This document shows, one piece after another, positions 11,401 to 19,888 of a DNA stretch of 64,000 bases (its first letter is position 1; each line of letters begins with the position of its first letter). The position numbers were made by a program, and so were the translations under genes. Source of the stretch: Paenibacillus ottowii (GTDB taxonomy: Bacteria; Bacillota; Bacilli; Paenibacillales; Paenibacillaceae); assembly GCF_006874425.1 (NCBI RefSeq), contig NZ_VIJZ01000011.1:1-64000 (forward strand). Reading direction: 5' to 3'. The notes below the pieces were generated by a model, which was not told the DNA's origin, ran no database searches, and worked only from the letters and a program-made list of their open reading frames with translations.

Positions 11401-14400
11401 CTGCTCATTTAAATACTGGAGTAGAGTATGAAGCACCTTCAGGTGAAGTGGAAGAGAAGCTTGTACAATTGTGGCAGGATATCCTGGGGGTTGAGAAAAT
11501 AGGGAGAAATGATAATTTCTTTGTGCTTGGGGGGCACTCATTAAAAGCAATAAACTTTGCAGCCAAAATTCACAAAGAGTTCAATGTAAATATATCTCTT
11601 AAGGAGATATTCAAGCTGCCGACAATTGCAGAAATTGCCAAGTACATCCAGGAAGCCCAAGAGAGTATTTATCAATCTATCCAGCCCACTGGAGAAATGG
11701 AATACTATCCTATGTCGTCTTCCCAAAGAAGGCTGTATATATTAAATCAGCTTGAAGGAGCAAGGGTGGCATACAATATGCCAGAGTTTATGTTGTTAGA
11801 AGGCAGTATTGATATAGAACGTTTTGAGAAAGCCTTAGATCAGCTGGTAAAAAGGCATGAGGCTTTCCGGACCTCCTTCCATATGGTAGATGGTGAACCG
11901 GTGCAGAAGGTCCATGATGAGGTGGAATTTAGTATCATGTACATGGAAACCGGCGAAGAAAAAGCCTCAGAAGCAGCAAATGAATTCATAAGGCCATTTG
12001 ACCTTGGCAAGGCTCCTTTACTAAGAGCAGGGCTCGTAAAAATTAGAGAAGACAGGCATGTCATGATGCTTGATAAACACCATATCATATCTGACGGGGT
12101 GTCGGATGAAATACTGGTAAGAGAATTCATAAGCTTGTATGAAGGAATGAATCTTCCAGCACTTCAGATTCAGTACAAGGACTATTCCGTATGGCAGAAT
12201 AAATTGTTTGCTGACGGCACAATCAGTAAACAAGAAGAATACTGGCTCCAGGCATTTAGGGGAGAAATACCAGTACTTGATATGCCGGTAGACTACCCAA
12301 GGCCGGCTATACAGAGTTTTGAAGGCGATATGGTCAGTTTTGAAACAGGCCGGGAACTTGCACATAAACTGAACAAGCTTGCCGTGGATCATGGAGCAAC
12401 ACTGTATATGGTGCTTCTAGCTTCATACAATGTGCTTCTTTTCAAATACACCGGACAGGAAGATGTCGTAATTGGAAGCCCTATAGCAGGAAGGCCACAT
12501 ACAGATTTGCAGGACATCATAGGCATGTTTGTCAATACCCTAGCTATGAGGAATTACCCTCAAGGTAAAAAGAATTTCAGCGAGTTTTTGATGGTAGTAA
12601 AAGAAAATGCTCTAAGGGCTTATGAAAACCAGGATTACCCATTTGAGGAACTTGTGGAGAAGCTTAGCATTAAGCGGGATTTGAGCAGAAATCCGCTGTT
12701 TGATACTATGTTTGTCTTGCAAAATAAAGAGGCATCAGAATTTAAGATGAATGGGCTAAGGTTCATGCCCTATGATAATGAGTTCAGGGCGTCCAAATTT
12801 GATTTGACCCTAAACGCCCAAGAGACCCAGAATAATATTGTATTTGGGTTAAAGTATGCTACTCGTCTGTTTAAGAAAGAGACAATAGAAAAACTTGGGG
12901 TCCATTTCATCAATGTACTGGAAGAGATCACAGCTTACCCCGAAAAGATGCTGTCCGAAATAAATATACTATCTCAGGATGAAAAACAGCAAATACTAAA
13001 TAGTTTTAATGATACAAAGGCAGAATACCCTAGGGATAAGACTCTACATGAGCTGTTCCAAGACCAAGTGGAAAGGACACCTGATAATGTAGCTGTAGTG
13101 TTTGAGGACAAGCAATTAACCTACAGGCAGCTCAATGAAAAGGCAAATCAGCTTGCCAGAGCACTTAGAAGTAATGGTGTAAAGCAAAACAGCATAGTTG
13201 GAATAATGGTAGAAAGATCCGTAGATATGCAGGTTGGAATACTGGGAATTTTAAAAGCAGGAGGTGTCTATTTACCAATTTCAACCAAACTTCCTGGACT
13301 AAGAATAAAAAAATTACTGGAAGATAGTAATGCAACTATGCTGTTGACGCAATCACATTTAGCGGATAAAGCAGAGTTTTACGGTAATATATTACTGCTT
13401 GATTCCCCTGAAATATACATTGGAAGTGCTGAAAACCTTGATAAAATAAATAAACCAGAGGACTTAGCTTATATCATTTATACATCGGGATCTACTGGAG
13501 TTCCGAAGGGTTCAATGATAGAGCATCGAAGTGTAGTTAACTTGGTTTATGGACTAAGAAAGCTTGTCTATGAAAATTATGATAATTATTTAAATGTTGC
13601 CCTTGTGTCCCCTTACTTTTTTGACGCATCTGTAAAACAAATATTTGCGGCTTCTCTCCTTGGCCATACGCTGTTTATAGTTCCTGAGGATACAAGGCTA
13701 GATGGTGAGGGCCTTCTAAAGTACTATAACAGGAATTCAATTGCTGTTTCAGACGGAACACCAGCACATATAAAGCTTTTAACAGATACTGCCAGGCCTG
13801 GCGAAAGTCTTTCAGTTATGCAGTTTATTATCGGAGGGGAAGAACTTTCATGTAAAGGTATACAAGGTTTCTATGATCGGTATAAAGATAATAACCCTAC
13901 TATAACAAACGTTTATGGTCCAACAGAATGCTGCGTAGATTCAACTTATTACCATTTAAGCCGTGAGAAGGTGAGAAATCTAACAAGTATACCTATAGGT
14001 ATGCCATTGCAGAATTATAAGATATATATACTTAATGAAGACATGAATATCTTACCGGTTAATACAACTGGTGAAATATATATATCTGGAGATGGGCTGG
14101 CAAAAGGCTATTTGAACAAACTTGAATTGACTACGGAAAAATTTGTAGCTAATCCTTTCAGCTCTGGAGAAAGAATGTATCGTACCGGTGATCTTGGAAG
14201 GTGGCTTCCTGACGGAAACATCGAATTTATAGGCAGAGTAGACCATCAGGTAAAGATTAGGGGCTTTAGGATAGAGCTTGGGGAAATAGAAGTGCAGCTA
14301 TTAAAGCATCCTTCAATAAAAGAAGCTGCGGTAATTGCAAAGACAGACCAGGAGGGCAACAAGTATTTGTGTGCTTATATAGCAGGGGAAAGTGAATTTA

Positions 14401-15518
14401 CAATATCAGATTTAAGGGCGCTTCTCTTAAAAGAACTTCCCGATTACATGATACCACAATACTTTGTTCAGCTGGAAAAGCTGCCTTTGACAGCCAATGG
14501 CAAAATAGATCGGAATAATTTACCCCAAAATGACGGTACTTTAGCTACATCAGTAGAGTATGTAGAGCCTTGCGGTGAAGTTGAGGAGAAGCTTGCACTG
14601 CTGTGGCATGATGCCCTTGGAGTACAAAAAATTGGTGTGAATGATAACTTCTTTGAACTGGGAGGATACTCACTGAAGGCAATATCCCTTATAAGCAGAA
14701 TTTATGAACAGTTAAATGTTGAGGTACCACTAAAAGACTTTTATATGGCCCCAACCATAAAGGAAATTGCCCGTTTTATACACAATACGTACGCCAATGA
14801 TTATATTACACCAAGTCCGGCAATTCATTTTAATTCAGCAATGGAGAGTCTTATGTTTGCATTCCCTCCAGGAGGAGGAAATGGAATAGCTTATGGTAGT
14901 TTATCAAAACAAATGAATGCTTATTCCATATATTCCTTTGACTTTATAGAAAATGAGAGCAGGATGGAGGAGTATGTGAAGGCAATTACTTCTGTCAAAC
15001 CCGAGGGCCCATATATTCTATTTGGTTACTCGGCAGGAGGTAATCTGGCATTTGAAGTTGCTAAAGTATTAATTGAAACTGGACATCATGTATCCGATAT
15101 AATCTTTCTGGATTCGGCTAAATCATTTGTCCTTATTGAGGAAGAAAGCGAAGATGCTAAGAAACTTGCTGAGCAACAGGATAAAGAATTTATAGAAGAA
15201 AATGAGAAACTTATAAAAGGCATGTTTGGAGATAACCAGGCAGTTATTGAAAAGGCCATTGAAAGAATGAGAAATTATCATAAATACACTAGAAGTGTTA
15301 TAAACTCGGGACAGATAAACTCCAATATCCATCTTATTATATCACAGCAGCAAGACAATGAAGGTGAAGCTGATTTATGTGAAGGATGGAGAGAGGCAAC
15401 AACGGGAGAGTTCAAAGTATATAACGGATTTGGCAGTCATTTTGATATGTTAAGTACAGGATATATAGATAAAAATGCGGCTATTATTAAAGAAATATTG
15501 GAAGAGATCAACCAATAG
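5409..15518 (+). CDS. Terminating nonribosomal peptide synthetase, C-A-PCP x3 + thioesterase (predicted Phe-Gln-Glu)
   Basis: The protein has 3369 residues and is preceded by AAGGAGG at about 5396. The first C domain (HHIIIDGWS) follows the upstream E domain, so it should be DCL type. PCP serines lie near residues 998 (GGHS), 2044 (GGHS) and 3088 (GGYS). C2 and C3 both carry HHIISDGVS. The A pockets read by eye are D,A,W,T,I,A,A,V,C (matches Phe codes), D,A,Q,D,I,G,V,V,D (matches Gln codes) and D,A,K,D,I,G,V,V,D (matches Glu codes). The C-terminal type I thioesterase (about 3140-3369) has GYSAGG (Ser near 3208), LDSAKS and GSHFDML as its Ser/Asp/His set, so chain release or cyclisation happens here. 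The substrate calls come from remembered codes and are inference; the domain order is seen directly. Confidence 0.96.
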   Translation: MSDLKKQNIKDMYRLTPMHQGILYHYMMDKNSDAYFEQISLSIKGILDIDCVEKSVNIIIEKYDALRTIFLYENVAKPLQVVMKERKLSVSYEDITSLAEELRDRYIEEYRVKDRKKGFDLSRDILTRLSVIKTGYQSYNMVWSFHHIIIDGWSLANIFREFMENYEALMNSREPESGKVYPYSRYIKWLEGRNQNEAADYWETYLKGYEHQTVLPQNGRSASDDFRIEETEFKISEQITSDLEKFAAKNNTTMSTIIKTIWGILLQRYNNTDDVVFGEVVSGRPHEIQGIESMVGLFINTVAVRVSCDEDKTFTELIKEMQQSVLESDRYSFYPLADVQSKTCLKDALIHHVMAFENYPMDEAVNASSSNGILNVVGMEIFEQTNYDFGILVDGGKELSIKFSYNSLVYDGNFIEKIKGHFQSVIEIVTDNPDMHIRNIDILTEVEKKEIVHCFNNTTEEYHREKTIHQLFEEQAVKTPDNAAVVLEGKQLTYRELNEKSNQLARVLRDKGVKPDSIVGIMVERSLEMVIGIFGILKAGGAYMPIDPDYPKARIEYLLEDSEIGVLISQKQFLEKVEFYRKYIDIEDESLYAGNPMNLEVVCSPQNLAYIIYTSGSTGKPKGVMVEHKGVANLEAFFKTRLNVSESDRIIQFASISFDAAVWEIFMGLLAGATLYISSGDIINDYRRFEEYLNENEITIATLPPPYLANLDPEKVTSLKKVIAAGSASTLELLKKWSNRISYINAYGPTETTVCATVWKADDCETADKSVPIGKPITNTRVFIVDENNNLKPIGVEGELCVSGAGLARGYLKKPELTREKFVPNPFMPGELMYKTGDLAKWLPDGNIAFAGRKDHQVKIRGYRIELEEIEAALLKHADINEAVVIDREDSSVGRYLCAYIVSDREVTVTEIRELISKELPDYMIPSYFMRIAKVPLTINGKLDRKALPLPDGRINTGTEYAAPSGEVEERLALLWQDILGIEKVGRNDNFFMLGGHSLKATSLVARIHKEFNVDIPLKEIFKTPTILEIASYIEDSKESLYQSIQRAGDMEYYPMSSAQKRLYILNQLEGAGIAYNIPGIILLEGTVDKARFEQAFHSLIERHESFRTSFHMIEEELSQKVHDKADLSIMYLETSEEKVPEIVEKFIRPFDLGKAPLLRVGLVKIGEARHIMVFDMHHIISDGVSNDILVREFISLYEGKILPPLRIQYKDYSVWQRELFAGAAISKQEEFWLQTFQGEIPVLDLSTDYPRPAVQSFEGDYISFEADSELAVRLNKLGSDNGATLYMTLLAAYNVLLSRYTGQEDIIVGSPIAGRPHADLQDIIGMFVNTLAMRNHPQGEKTFIEFLKEVKENALKAYDNQDYQFEELVDKLDIRRDMSRNPLFDTMFAIYNVGKAELITSDLSFKPYNKGIEGRISKFDITLNAFETEDGIAFELEYCTRLFKKETVERLGAHYINLLEEIAAYPEKRLYEIEMLSQEEKQQVLYSFNDTALEYPLDKTIHQMFEEQVKKTPDHIAGVFEGKQLTYRELNQKANQLARALREKGVKPDDIVGIMVDRSPEMVIGIMSVIKAGGAYLPVDPNYPLERKRYMMEDSKAKILLTQNHLMDRDDFDGEIIDLSDYDYNFINDVNIKCINKPGDTAYIIYTSGSTGNPKGVCIDNKSVLNLVEGLFQRIYSKYESPLNVCLIAPYVFDASVQQIFAALLMGHALYIVPEEARKDGKKLLDFYSENRIDISDGTPIHVNMMLNSPPIDNNLKVRHFIIGGDVLPFDAVKDFLSRFEDVQPCITNVYGPTECCVDSTEYLITAAGLSGLDNIPIGRPLPNTRAYILGKKLEVNPIGIAGELYISGDGLAKGYLNKTGLTAERFVSNPFIKGERMYRTGDLARWLPDGNIEFLGRMDHQIKIRGFRIELGEIEAQLLRHASIKEAVVIVKEDQQKNKDLCAYFVGENELTITELRECLSKELPEYMIPAYFMQLDEMPLTANGKIDRKNLPHPAAHLNTGVEYEAPSGEVEEKLVQLWQDILGVEKIGRNDNFFVLGGHSLKAINFAAKIHKEFNVNISLKEIFKLPTIAEIAKYIQEAQESIYQSIQPTGEMEYYPMSSSQRRLYILNQLEGARVAYNMPEFMLLEGSIDIERFEKALDQLVKRHEAFRTSFHMVDGEPVQKVHDEVEFSIMYMETGEEKASEAANEFIRPFDLGKAPLLRAGLVKIREDRHVMMLDKHHIISDGVSDEILVREFISLYEGMNLPALQIQYKDYSVWQNKLFADGTISKQEEYWLQAFRGEIPVLDMPVDYPRPAIQSFEGDMVSFETGRELAHKLNKLAVDHGATLYMVLLASYNVLLFKYTGQEDVVIGSPIAGRPHTDLQDIIGMFVNTLAMRNYPQGKKNFSEFLMVVKENALRAYENQDYPFEELVEKLSIKRDLSRNPLFDTMFVLQNKEASEFKMNGLRFMPYDNEFRASKFDLTLNAQETQNNIVFGLKYATRLFKKETIEKLGVHFINVLEEITAYPEKMLSEINILSQDEKQQILNSFNDTKAEYPRDKTLHELFQDQVERTPDNVAVVFEDKQLTYRQLNEKANQLARALRSNGVKQNSIVGIMVERSVDMQVGILGILKAGGVYLPISTKLPGLRIKKLLEDSNATMLLTQSHLADKAEFYGNILLLDSPEIYIGSAENLDKINKPEDLAYIIYTSGSTGVPKGSMIEHRSVVNLVYGLRKLVYENYDNYLNVALVSPYFFDASVKQIFAASLLGHTLFIVPEDTRLDGEGLLKYYNRNSIAVSDGTPAHIKLLTDTARPGESLSVMQFIIGGEELSCKGIQGFYDRYKDNNPTITNVYGPTECCVDSTYYHLSREKVRNLTSIPIGMPLQNYKIYILNEDMNILPVNTTGEIYISGDGLAKGYLNKLELTTEKFVANPFSSGERMYRTGDLGRWLPDGNIEFIGRVDHQVKIRGFRIELGEIEVQLLKHPSIKEAAVIAKTDQEGNKYLCAYIAGESEFTISDLRALLLKELPDYMIPQYFVQLEKLPLTANGKIDRNNLPQNDGTLATSVEYVEPCGEVEEKLALLWHDALGVQKIGVNDNFFELGGYSLKAISLISRIYEQLNVEVPLKDFYMAPTIKEIARFIHNTYANDYITPSPAIHFNSAMESLMFAFPPGGGNGIAYGSLSKQMNAYSIYSFDFIENESRMEEYVKAITSVKPEGPYILFGYSAGGNLAFEVAKVLIETGHHVSDIIFLDSAKSFVLIEEESEDAKKLAEQQDKEFIEENEKLIKGMFGDNQAVIEKAIERMRNYHKYTRSVINSGQINSNIHLIISQQQDNEGEADLCEGWREATTGEFKVYNGFGSHFDMLSTGYIDKNAAIIKEILEEINQ

Positions 15519-15541
15519 TTCAGATATAAGGGGTAGATATA

Positions 15542-16264
15542 ATGGATAAGATTAAATTGTTTTGTCTGCCGTATGCAGGAGGTTCTGCAGCAGTATATAA
15601 ATATTGGGAACAATACTTGCATGATAGGATTGAGCTTTTCCCGATTGAGCTTGCGGGAAGAGGCAGCAGGATTGGTGAACCGTTTTACGGAAGTGTTGAG
15701 GAAGCGCTTGAAGATATACACCGTATTATCATAAGCAACCTTGAAGAACAACCTTATGCGTTGTTTGGCCACAGTATGGGCAGTGTACTTGTATATGAAC
15801 TTGCCTATAGAATAAAGGAGCTCGGACATCCATATCCTGTCCATATGTTTATTTCCGGCAGATATCCTCCGGGTTTTGTAAGTAAGAAGAAGGTACTCTA
15901 TGATTTGCCGGATAAGGAGTTTGTGGATGAGGTATTTAAGCTGGGAGGCACGCCCAAAGAGGTTCTGAAAAGCAATGAATTAATGGAGTTGTTTTTACCG
16001 ATACTCAGAGCGGATTTTAGAATTACTGACACATACAGGCACATTGAAAAAAACGCTAAGCTTGACTGCGATATAAGTGTATTGTGGGGAAAAAGAGAAA
16101 AGGGAGCCACTATTTTTGACGTTGCAAAATGGCATGATTATACGTCCAAAAGTTGTAAAATTCATATGTTTGACGGGGATCATTTTTTTATACACGATTA
16201 CAAAAAGGATGTAGCAGCAATAATAAATAGTAGTCTCACCGACTTTGCAGACAATGTTATGTGA
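15542..16264 (+). CDS. Type II thioesterase of the NRPS cluster
   Basis: This 240-residue alpha/beta hydrolase starts 23 bp after the NRPS stop and ends the operon. The N-terminal FCLPYAGGSA, the ELAGRG stretch, the nucleophile elbow GHSMGS (Ser near 80) and the late GDHFFIHDY with the catalytic His are typical of stand-alone editing thioesterases such as SrfD/GrsT. Family knowledge says these enzymes hydrolyse misprimed or stalled acyl groups from carrier-domain phosphopantetheine arms in the cytoplasm. Length and context agree. Its place directly after a TE-ending NRPS marks the 3' end of the biosynthetic operon, because a large hairpin follows. Confidence 0.95.
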   Translation: MDKIKLFCLPYAGGSAAVYKYWEQYLHDRIELFPIELAGRGSRIGEPFYGSVEEALEDIHRIIISNLEEQPYALFGHSMGSVLVYELAYRIKELGHPYPVHMFISGRYPPGFVSKKKVLYDLPDKEFVDEVFKLGGTPKEVLKSNELMELFLPILRADFRITDTYRHIEKNAKLDCDISVLWGKREKGATIFDVAKWHDYTSKSCKIHMFDGDHFFIHDYKKDVAAIINSSLTDFADNVM

Positions 16265-16298
16265 AGACTGAAGTTTATTTAAAATTTAATATGAAATC

Positions 16299-16349
16299 AA
16301 GAGGCTAAGTTTTTAGGTTGACTTTAATGACCTGTAGACTTAGCCTCTT
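16299..16349 (+). terminator. Hairpin ending the NRPS operon
   Basis: A 12-bp perfect inverted repeat (AAGAGGCTAAGT / ACTTAGCCTCTT) encloses 27 nt, and a smaller AGGT/ACCT stem lies inside. It sits 35 bp after the thioesterase stop. The T-run after the stem is short, so termination is likely but not textbook. Confidence 0.65.
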
Positions 16350-16384
16350 TCCAGTCTAATCAAAAATTTCAAGAAAGTAGAACC

Positions 16385-16713
16385 TACGTCCTATTGGAAT
16401 TATTTTCATGTTTCTGTATTACGACGAAAGCAGCGCTCCATTCCTATACGCTATCCCAACGGTACATGCTTAAAGACACATCGGTGAAAATCCTGGAAAT
16501 TGCGCCGCCAGGGGTTCAAACGTATTTCAATAACGATCCGAGCTCTATGCTACTAGCATCATTCATTGATGAAACGATGAAGGTACTTGGTACGGATGCG
16601 GACGAGGTTCTAGTGGAAGAAGCGAAAGTATTTCGAAACAACCCGGGCCCGAACGAAGGTATTTTGTGAACCAGTTAAACAATATGATGTTTGAGCCGCC
16701 AAAGGGTCATTAA
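16385..16713 (+). pseudogene. 3' remnant of a DltE-like short-chain dehydrogenase
   Basis: The reading frame shows TKAALHSYTLSQR, then LEIAPPGVQT and a tail DADEVLVEEAKVFRNNPGPNE. These match the active-site helix and C-terminus of DltE-like SDR oxidoreductases. The N-terminal Rossmann half, including the GxxxGxG motif, is missing. The C-terminal end FVNQLNNMMFEPP is found only after switching frame at about 16662, so there is also a one-base frameshift. It carries no usable start. I read it as a dead gene end left beside the NRPS operon; a partly similar SDR relic occurs near 62.8 kb. Confidence 0.75.
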
Positions 16714-16980
16714 TCCGTTTAATACTTAGCGTATATTTTCGTTAATTATCTCAACTCGCTTTTAGAAAATCCTTGATTATCAAGGGCGTGTACATCGAAG
16801 ACATGTAAACAACGTATTCGCCTTGACAATGAGCCTCGCGGCATCGGAGTCTAAACACGTGCGCCGATGCCCATAGGACACGGTTTACCTAGGGCTTGCT
16901 GAACGAATCAAAACTCCAACAGGCACAAGGGTTTAGGGCCTCTTATGTCGAAGGAAAACGGGGCAGCCCCGTGAAAAACC

Positions 16981-18210
16981 GTGCACTTGGAGGCGTCAGG
17001 ATTGTATCAGCGAACCGAGAACCAGATGAACCTGCCCGTCGACTTTTTTCTGCCGTTCGGCGGAAAGCTCGCAGAAGATAACCGCTGGGTGCTGCTGGCC
17101 CAGATGATTCCGTGGTGGATGCTCGAAGAGAAGTATGCGAAAAACTTCAAGAAAAGCCTCAAGGGCCAAAAAGCCGTTTCGATCCGTATCGCGCTCGGCG
17201 CACTCATCATCCAGGAGCGGCTTGGCACCGATGATCGGGAGACACTTCGTCAGATTCTGGAGAACCCGTATCTGCAGTACTTCCTCGGTCTGCCGGAATA
17301 TCGGTACCGCCGTCCGTTTCATCATTCTCTCATGACGCATTTCCGCAAGCGATTGGGTGGCGAAATTCTGGATGAAGTGAATGAATGGATCGCTCTGGAA
17401 GAAGCGCGCAAGTGTCGGATGATTCATCGGACGACGATGAACCTGGCAGCGGAACTGACGCAGCGTCCGGTAAGCCTTCAGAAACGCAGCCACAGCAGAT
17501 GGAACTGACGAACGAGGGCGAACTGCTGCTGGACGCTACCTGCGCGCCGGCGGATATCGCCTACCCGACGGATTTGTCGTTACTGAATCAGGCCAGAGAA
17601 AAGCTGGAGAAGATCATCGACATCCTGCACGAACCGGAACGTGGAAAGACCCGCAAGCCCAGAACATACCGAGAGCGTGCCCGCAAAGCCTATCTGGCGG
17701 TTGCCAAGCAGCGGCGCGTGAAGCCCGCGCGCGATACGAAAAGCGATCGGCAAGCAGCTCAGGTTCGTTTCCCGTGATCTGCGCATGATCGCCGAACTCG
17801 CCGATATGACGAGCGGCCTGCCGCGGCGTTTGTACAAGGAACTGCTGGTCATTCAAGAGCTTTATTGTCAGCAGCAAACGATGTATGACAAGCGGACACA
17901 CAGCATATCGGATCGGATTGTCAGTATCGCACAGCCACATGTCAGACCGATCGTGCGGGGCAAAGCCAGGGCAAACGTCGAGTTCGGAGAGAAGCTGGCG
18001 ATTAGCGTGGTGAACGGCTACGCTTTCCGCGAGCATCTGTCGTGGGATAGCTACAACGAAGGGCAGACATTGCAGGACGCCGTAGAGCGTTACCGCGCCA
18101 GATTTGGTTATTATCCCAAAGCGGTGCTGGCCGACCAGATCTATCGAACCCGCGACAACTTGCGCTTCTGCAAAGAGGGAATTCGCTTAAGCGGACCGCA
18201 GTTGGGTCGT
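16981..18210 (+). mobile_element. IS1182-like transposase, frameshifted and 3'-truncated
   Basis: The N-terminal part reads MNLPVDFFLPFGGKLAEDNR and HHSLMTHFRKRLG, the usual start of IS1182-type (IS5-superfamily) transposases. The frame breaks at about 17410, where SDDSSDDDEP continues in another frame through LLLDATCAPADIAYPTDLS. It breaks back at about 17734 in a GCGCGCG run, after which RKAIGKQLRF continues. The DDE core with the aspartate in LDATCAPADI and the downstream VLADQIYRTRDN are recognisable. Homology stops at about 18210 after LSGPQLGR, where base composition drops sharply to AT-rich and an unrelated gene continues in frame. The upstream 250 bp holds hairpins (GGCATCGG/CCGATGCC; ACGGGGCAGCCCCGT). 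It cannot make an active enzyme. No right terminal repeat was found. Confidence 0.85.
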
Positions 18211-18813
18211 ATTAATAATGGTTTCGCATTTTCAATAACCTTAGATATAGTCGAGCTATTTCATAACTACACTCACCTAAAATCACTTTGCGATGATTCG
18301 CTGCTCTCATCAGTTGGAGTAACTACAGACAATCTCTTTGTATTAGCAAAGTTAACATCAATTAAAGACTTTATGAGATTATTAATAAATTTACGCCGAC
18401 CAATCGGAATTATTGGTTCGATTTCAACTTTACGGGAATACGGGTTTCTCAGTTATGGATCTGTTAATTCAATGGACATTACGATATATCCGATTAAAAG
18501 TGAAACAAGCAATTTTTGGAACACAATTCCAGAAAATCCAATTAACCAGTGTGCAAATCATTTAAGATTATATATTGATGGTGATGGTTATATTTATCCT
18601 TGCTATGGACTAGTGGGGCTGAGAGAGTTTTCTTTGGGTAACATTAAAGATGGTTTTGAGAATTCAACTTTTGTAACAGATAATTACGATTTAGATTTAT
18701 TAGAGTTAAAGAGAAGTGGACCGAAGCTACATGAAAGTACAAATCAGCTACAACGAGTATCAACACTTCCTTGGATTTGTGAACGTCATAGAATGGAGTT
18801 GTTAATGGATTGA
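18211..18813 (+). pseudogene. 3' part of a radical-SAM/SPASM-like gene, fused in frame to transposase remnant
   Basis: After the transposase homology ends, about 200 AT-rich codons follow in frame. Their C-terminal third has NQCANHLRLYIDGDGYIYPC followed by SLGNIKDGF. That is the pattern of a SPASM/auxiliary cluster region (Cys, then yxDGxxyPC, then LGNI). An extra Cys sits in the final WICERHRMEL. The radical-SAM CxxxCxxC barrel half is absent and probably was replaced by the insertion or deletion at 18210. The next gene overlaps its stop by 4 bp (TTGA), so the two were once a translationally coupled pair. The substrate is unknown. SPASM assignment is by motif only. Confidence 0.6.
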
Positions 18814-19760
18814 AGTATCATTCAAATACTCAAACATTGTTATTTCACCTTGATTCTATATTTCCACACATGAAAATTCAAGAATTACTCCCACTATCAT
18901 TAAATAGAAGTTATGTATATAAAGCCATCACAGCGCGTGAAGATTTTCTTTTGAAGATTCTTCCTATCAACTCTTTGGATAGATTACAACGTGAATATCT
19001 TGCTATACAAACACTATTTCGCGAAGGAGCTCCCGTACCACGTCCCCTCAAAGAAGAGAATAATATAATACAAATTAATGAAGTGGCATTTATGGCAAGG
19101 GCTTATGAGTTTGTTGAAGGTCATGCACTACAAATTAATAAATCCAATTTCTTCTCACTAGGCACTTCAATTGGTCATATACACAATATTTGGGCTAAGA
19201 TGAAGAAGCCGAGTTGGCTTCGAGATATTACAATTAATGAGTTACTATATAACTCATTGGACGCAATAAGAAATTCTTACAATGATTGTGAAAGTCTCTT
19301 ATTGACTGAACGACTAACAAGCACAATAGCTGTAATATTAGAAAAGTATAACGATGAATCTTTATTTGGATGCTCACATGGAGATGCACACCACTTAAAT
19401 GCAATACAAACAACTCTTGGACAAACTGTGATAATCGATTTTGAAGATGTTGGTTGGCAGTGGAGAATATATGATCTAGCGACTGCAATCTGGGGCACTT
19501 TTGGGAGAGGGGGGACCCCTGAAATTTGGAAAGAGCTTATTTCAGGGTACTCCTCTATACGCTTTTTAAACCAGGAGGAGGAAGGCCTAATACGTTTCTT
19601 AATTTTTGCCCGTAATTTATGGTGGCTAGGCTTACATGCTAAGAACTGGAATATGTGGGCGCGACAATATTCAAAAAAACATTTTTTCGAGTCAGGGATT
19701 AATTTGTTAATAGCCATAAGCAAAGATGTTTGTGGACTTAAGGTGCTGGGTGGTCTCTAA
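18810..19760 (+). CDS. APH-fold (aminoglycoside phosphotransferase-like) kinase
   Basis: This 316-residue protein starts at a TTG that overlaps the upstream stop (TTGA), with GGAG at 18794. The catalytic loop GCSHGDAHHLNAI and the metal-binding IIDFEDVGWQWRIYDLA about 20 residues later are the Brenner HGDxxxxN and DFxD motifs of the APH/choline-kinase superfamily. An N-lobe lysine lies in DFLLKILP, followed by QREYLAIQTL. The family phosphorylates hydroxyls of antibiotics, homoserine, choline, sugars and others, so the substrate cannot be read from sequence. The coupling to a SPASM protein suggests a joint pathway (modification plus phosphorylation) rather than simple drug resistance. With its partner truncated it may now act alone or be non-functional. 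Confidence 0.85.
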   Translation: MKYHSNTQTLLFHLDSIFPHMKIQELLPLSLNRSYVYKAITAREDFLLKILPINSLDRLQREYLAIQTLFREGAPVPRPLKEENNIIQINEVAFMARAYEFVEGHALQINKSNFFSLGTSIGHIHNIWAKMKKPSWLRDITINELLYNSLDAIRNSYNDCESLLLTERLTSTIAVILEKYNDESLFGCSHGDAHHLNAIQTTLGQTVIIDFEDVGWQWRIYDLATAIWGTFGRGGTPEIWKELISGYSSIRFLNQEEEGLIRFLIFARNLWWLGLHAKNWNMWARQYSKKHFFESGINLLIAISKDVCGLKVLGGL

Positions 19761-19762
19761 CA

Positions 19763-19834
19763 GTACATTCTCTTAGGTATTCGTTTGCAACGCGACATCA
19801 TAAGGAAAATAATAATGTACCTAAACCAAGGAAG
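19763..19834 (+). pseudogene. Relic of a Xer-type recombinase 3' region
   Basis: Translation of this stretch gives VHSLRYSFATRHHKENNNVP. This aligns with VHSLRHSFATRYHLENNDVP in the intact recombinase about 1.1 kb downstream, and DNA identity is clear over about 60 bp. It has no start or upstream body. It therefore records an earlier copy of the recombinase, or a tandem duplication or recombination event, just ahead of the present gene. Confidence 0.8.
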
Positions 19835-19888
19835 AGACCAGTTTAATTACTTGGAAGTATTTCGACCTACTGTGACCTCATTTGATAA

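Noticed and set aside
17785..18813. A single 342-codon gene
   Set aside because: It is an in-frame join of transposase C-terminus and a SPASM-like gene end, with a sharp change of base composition near 18210.
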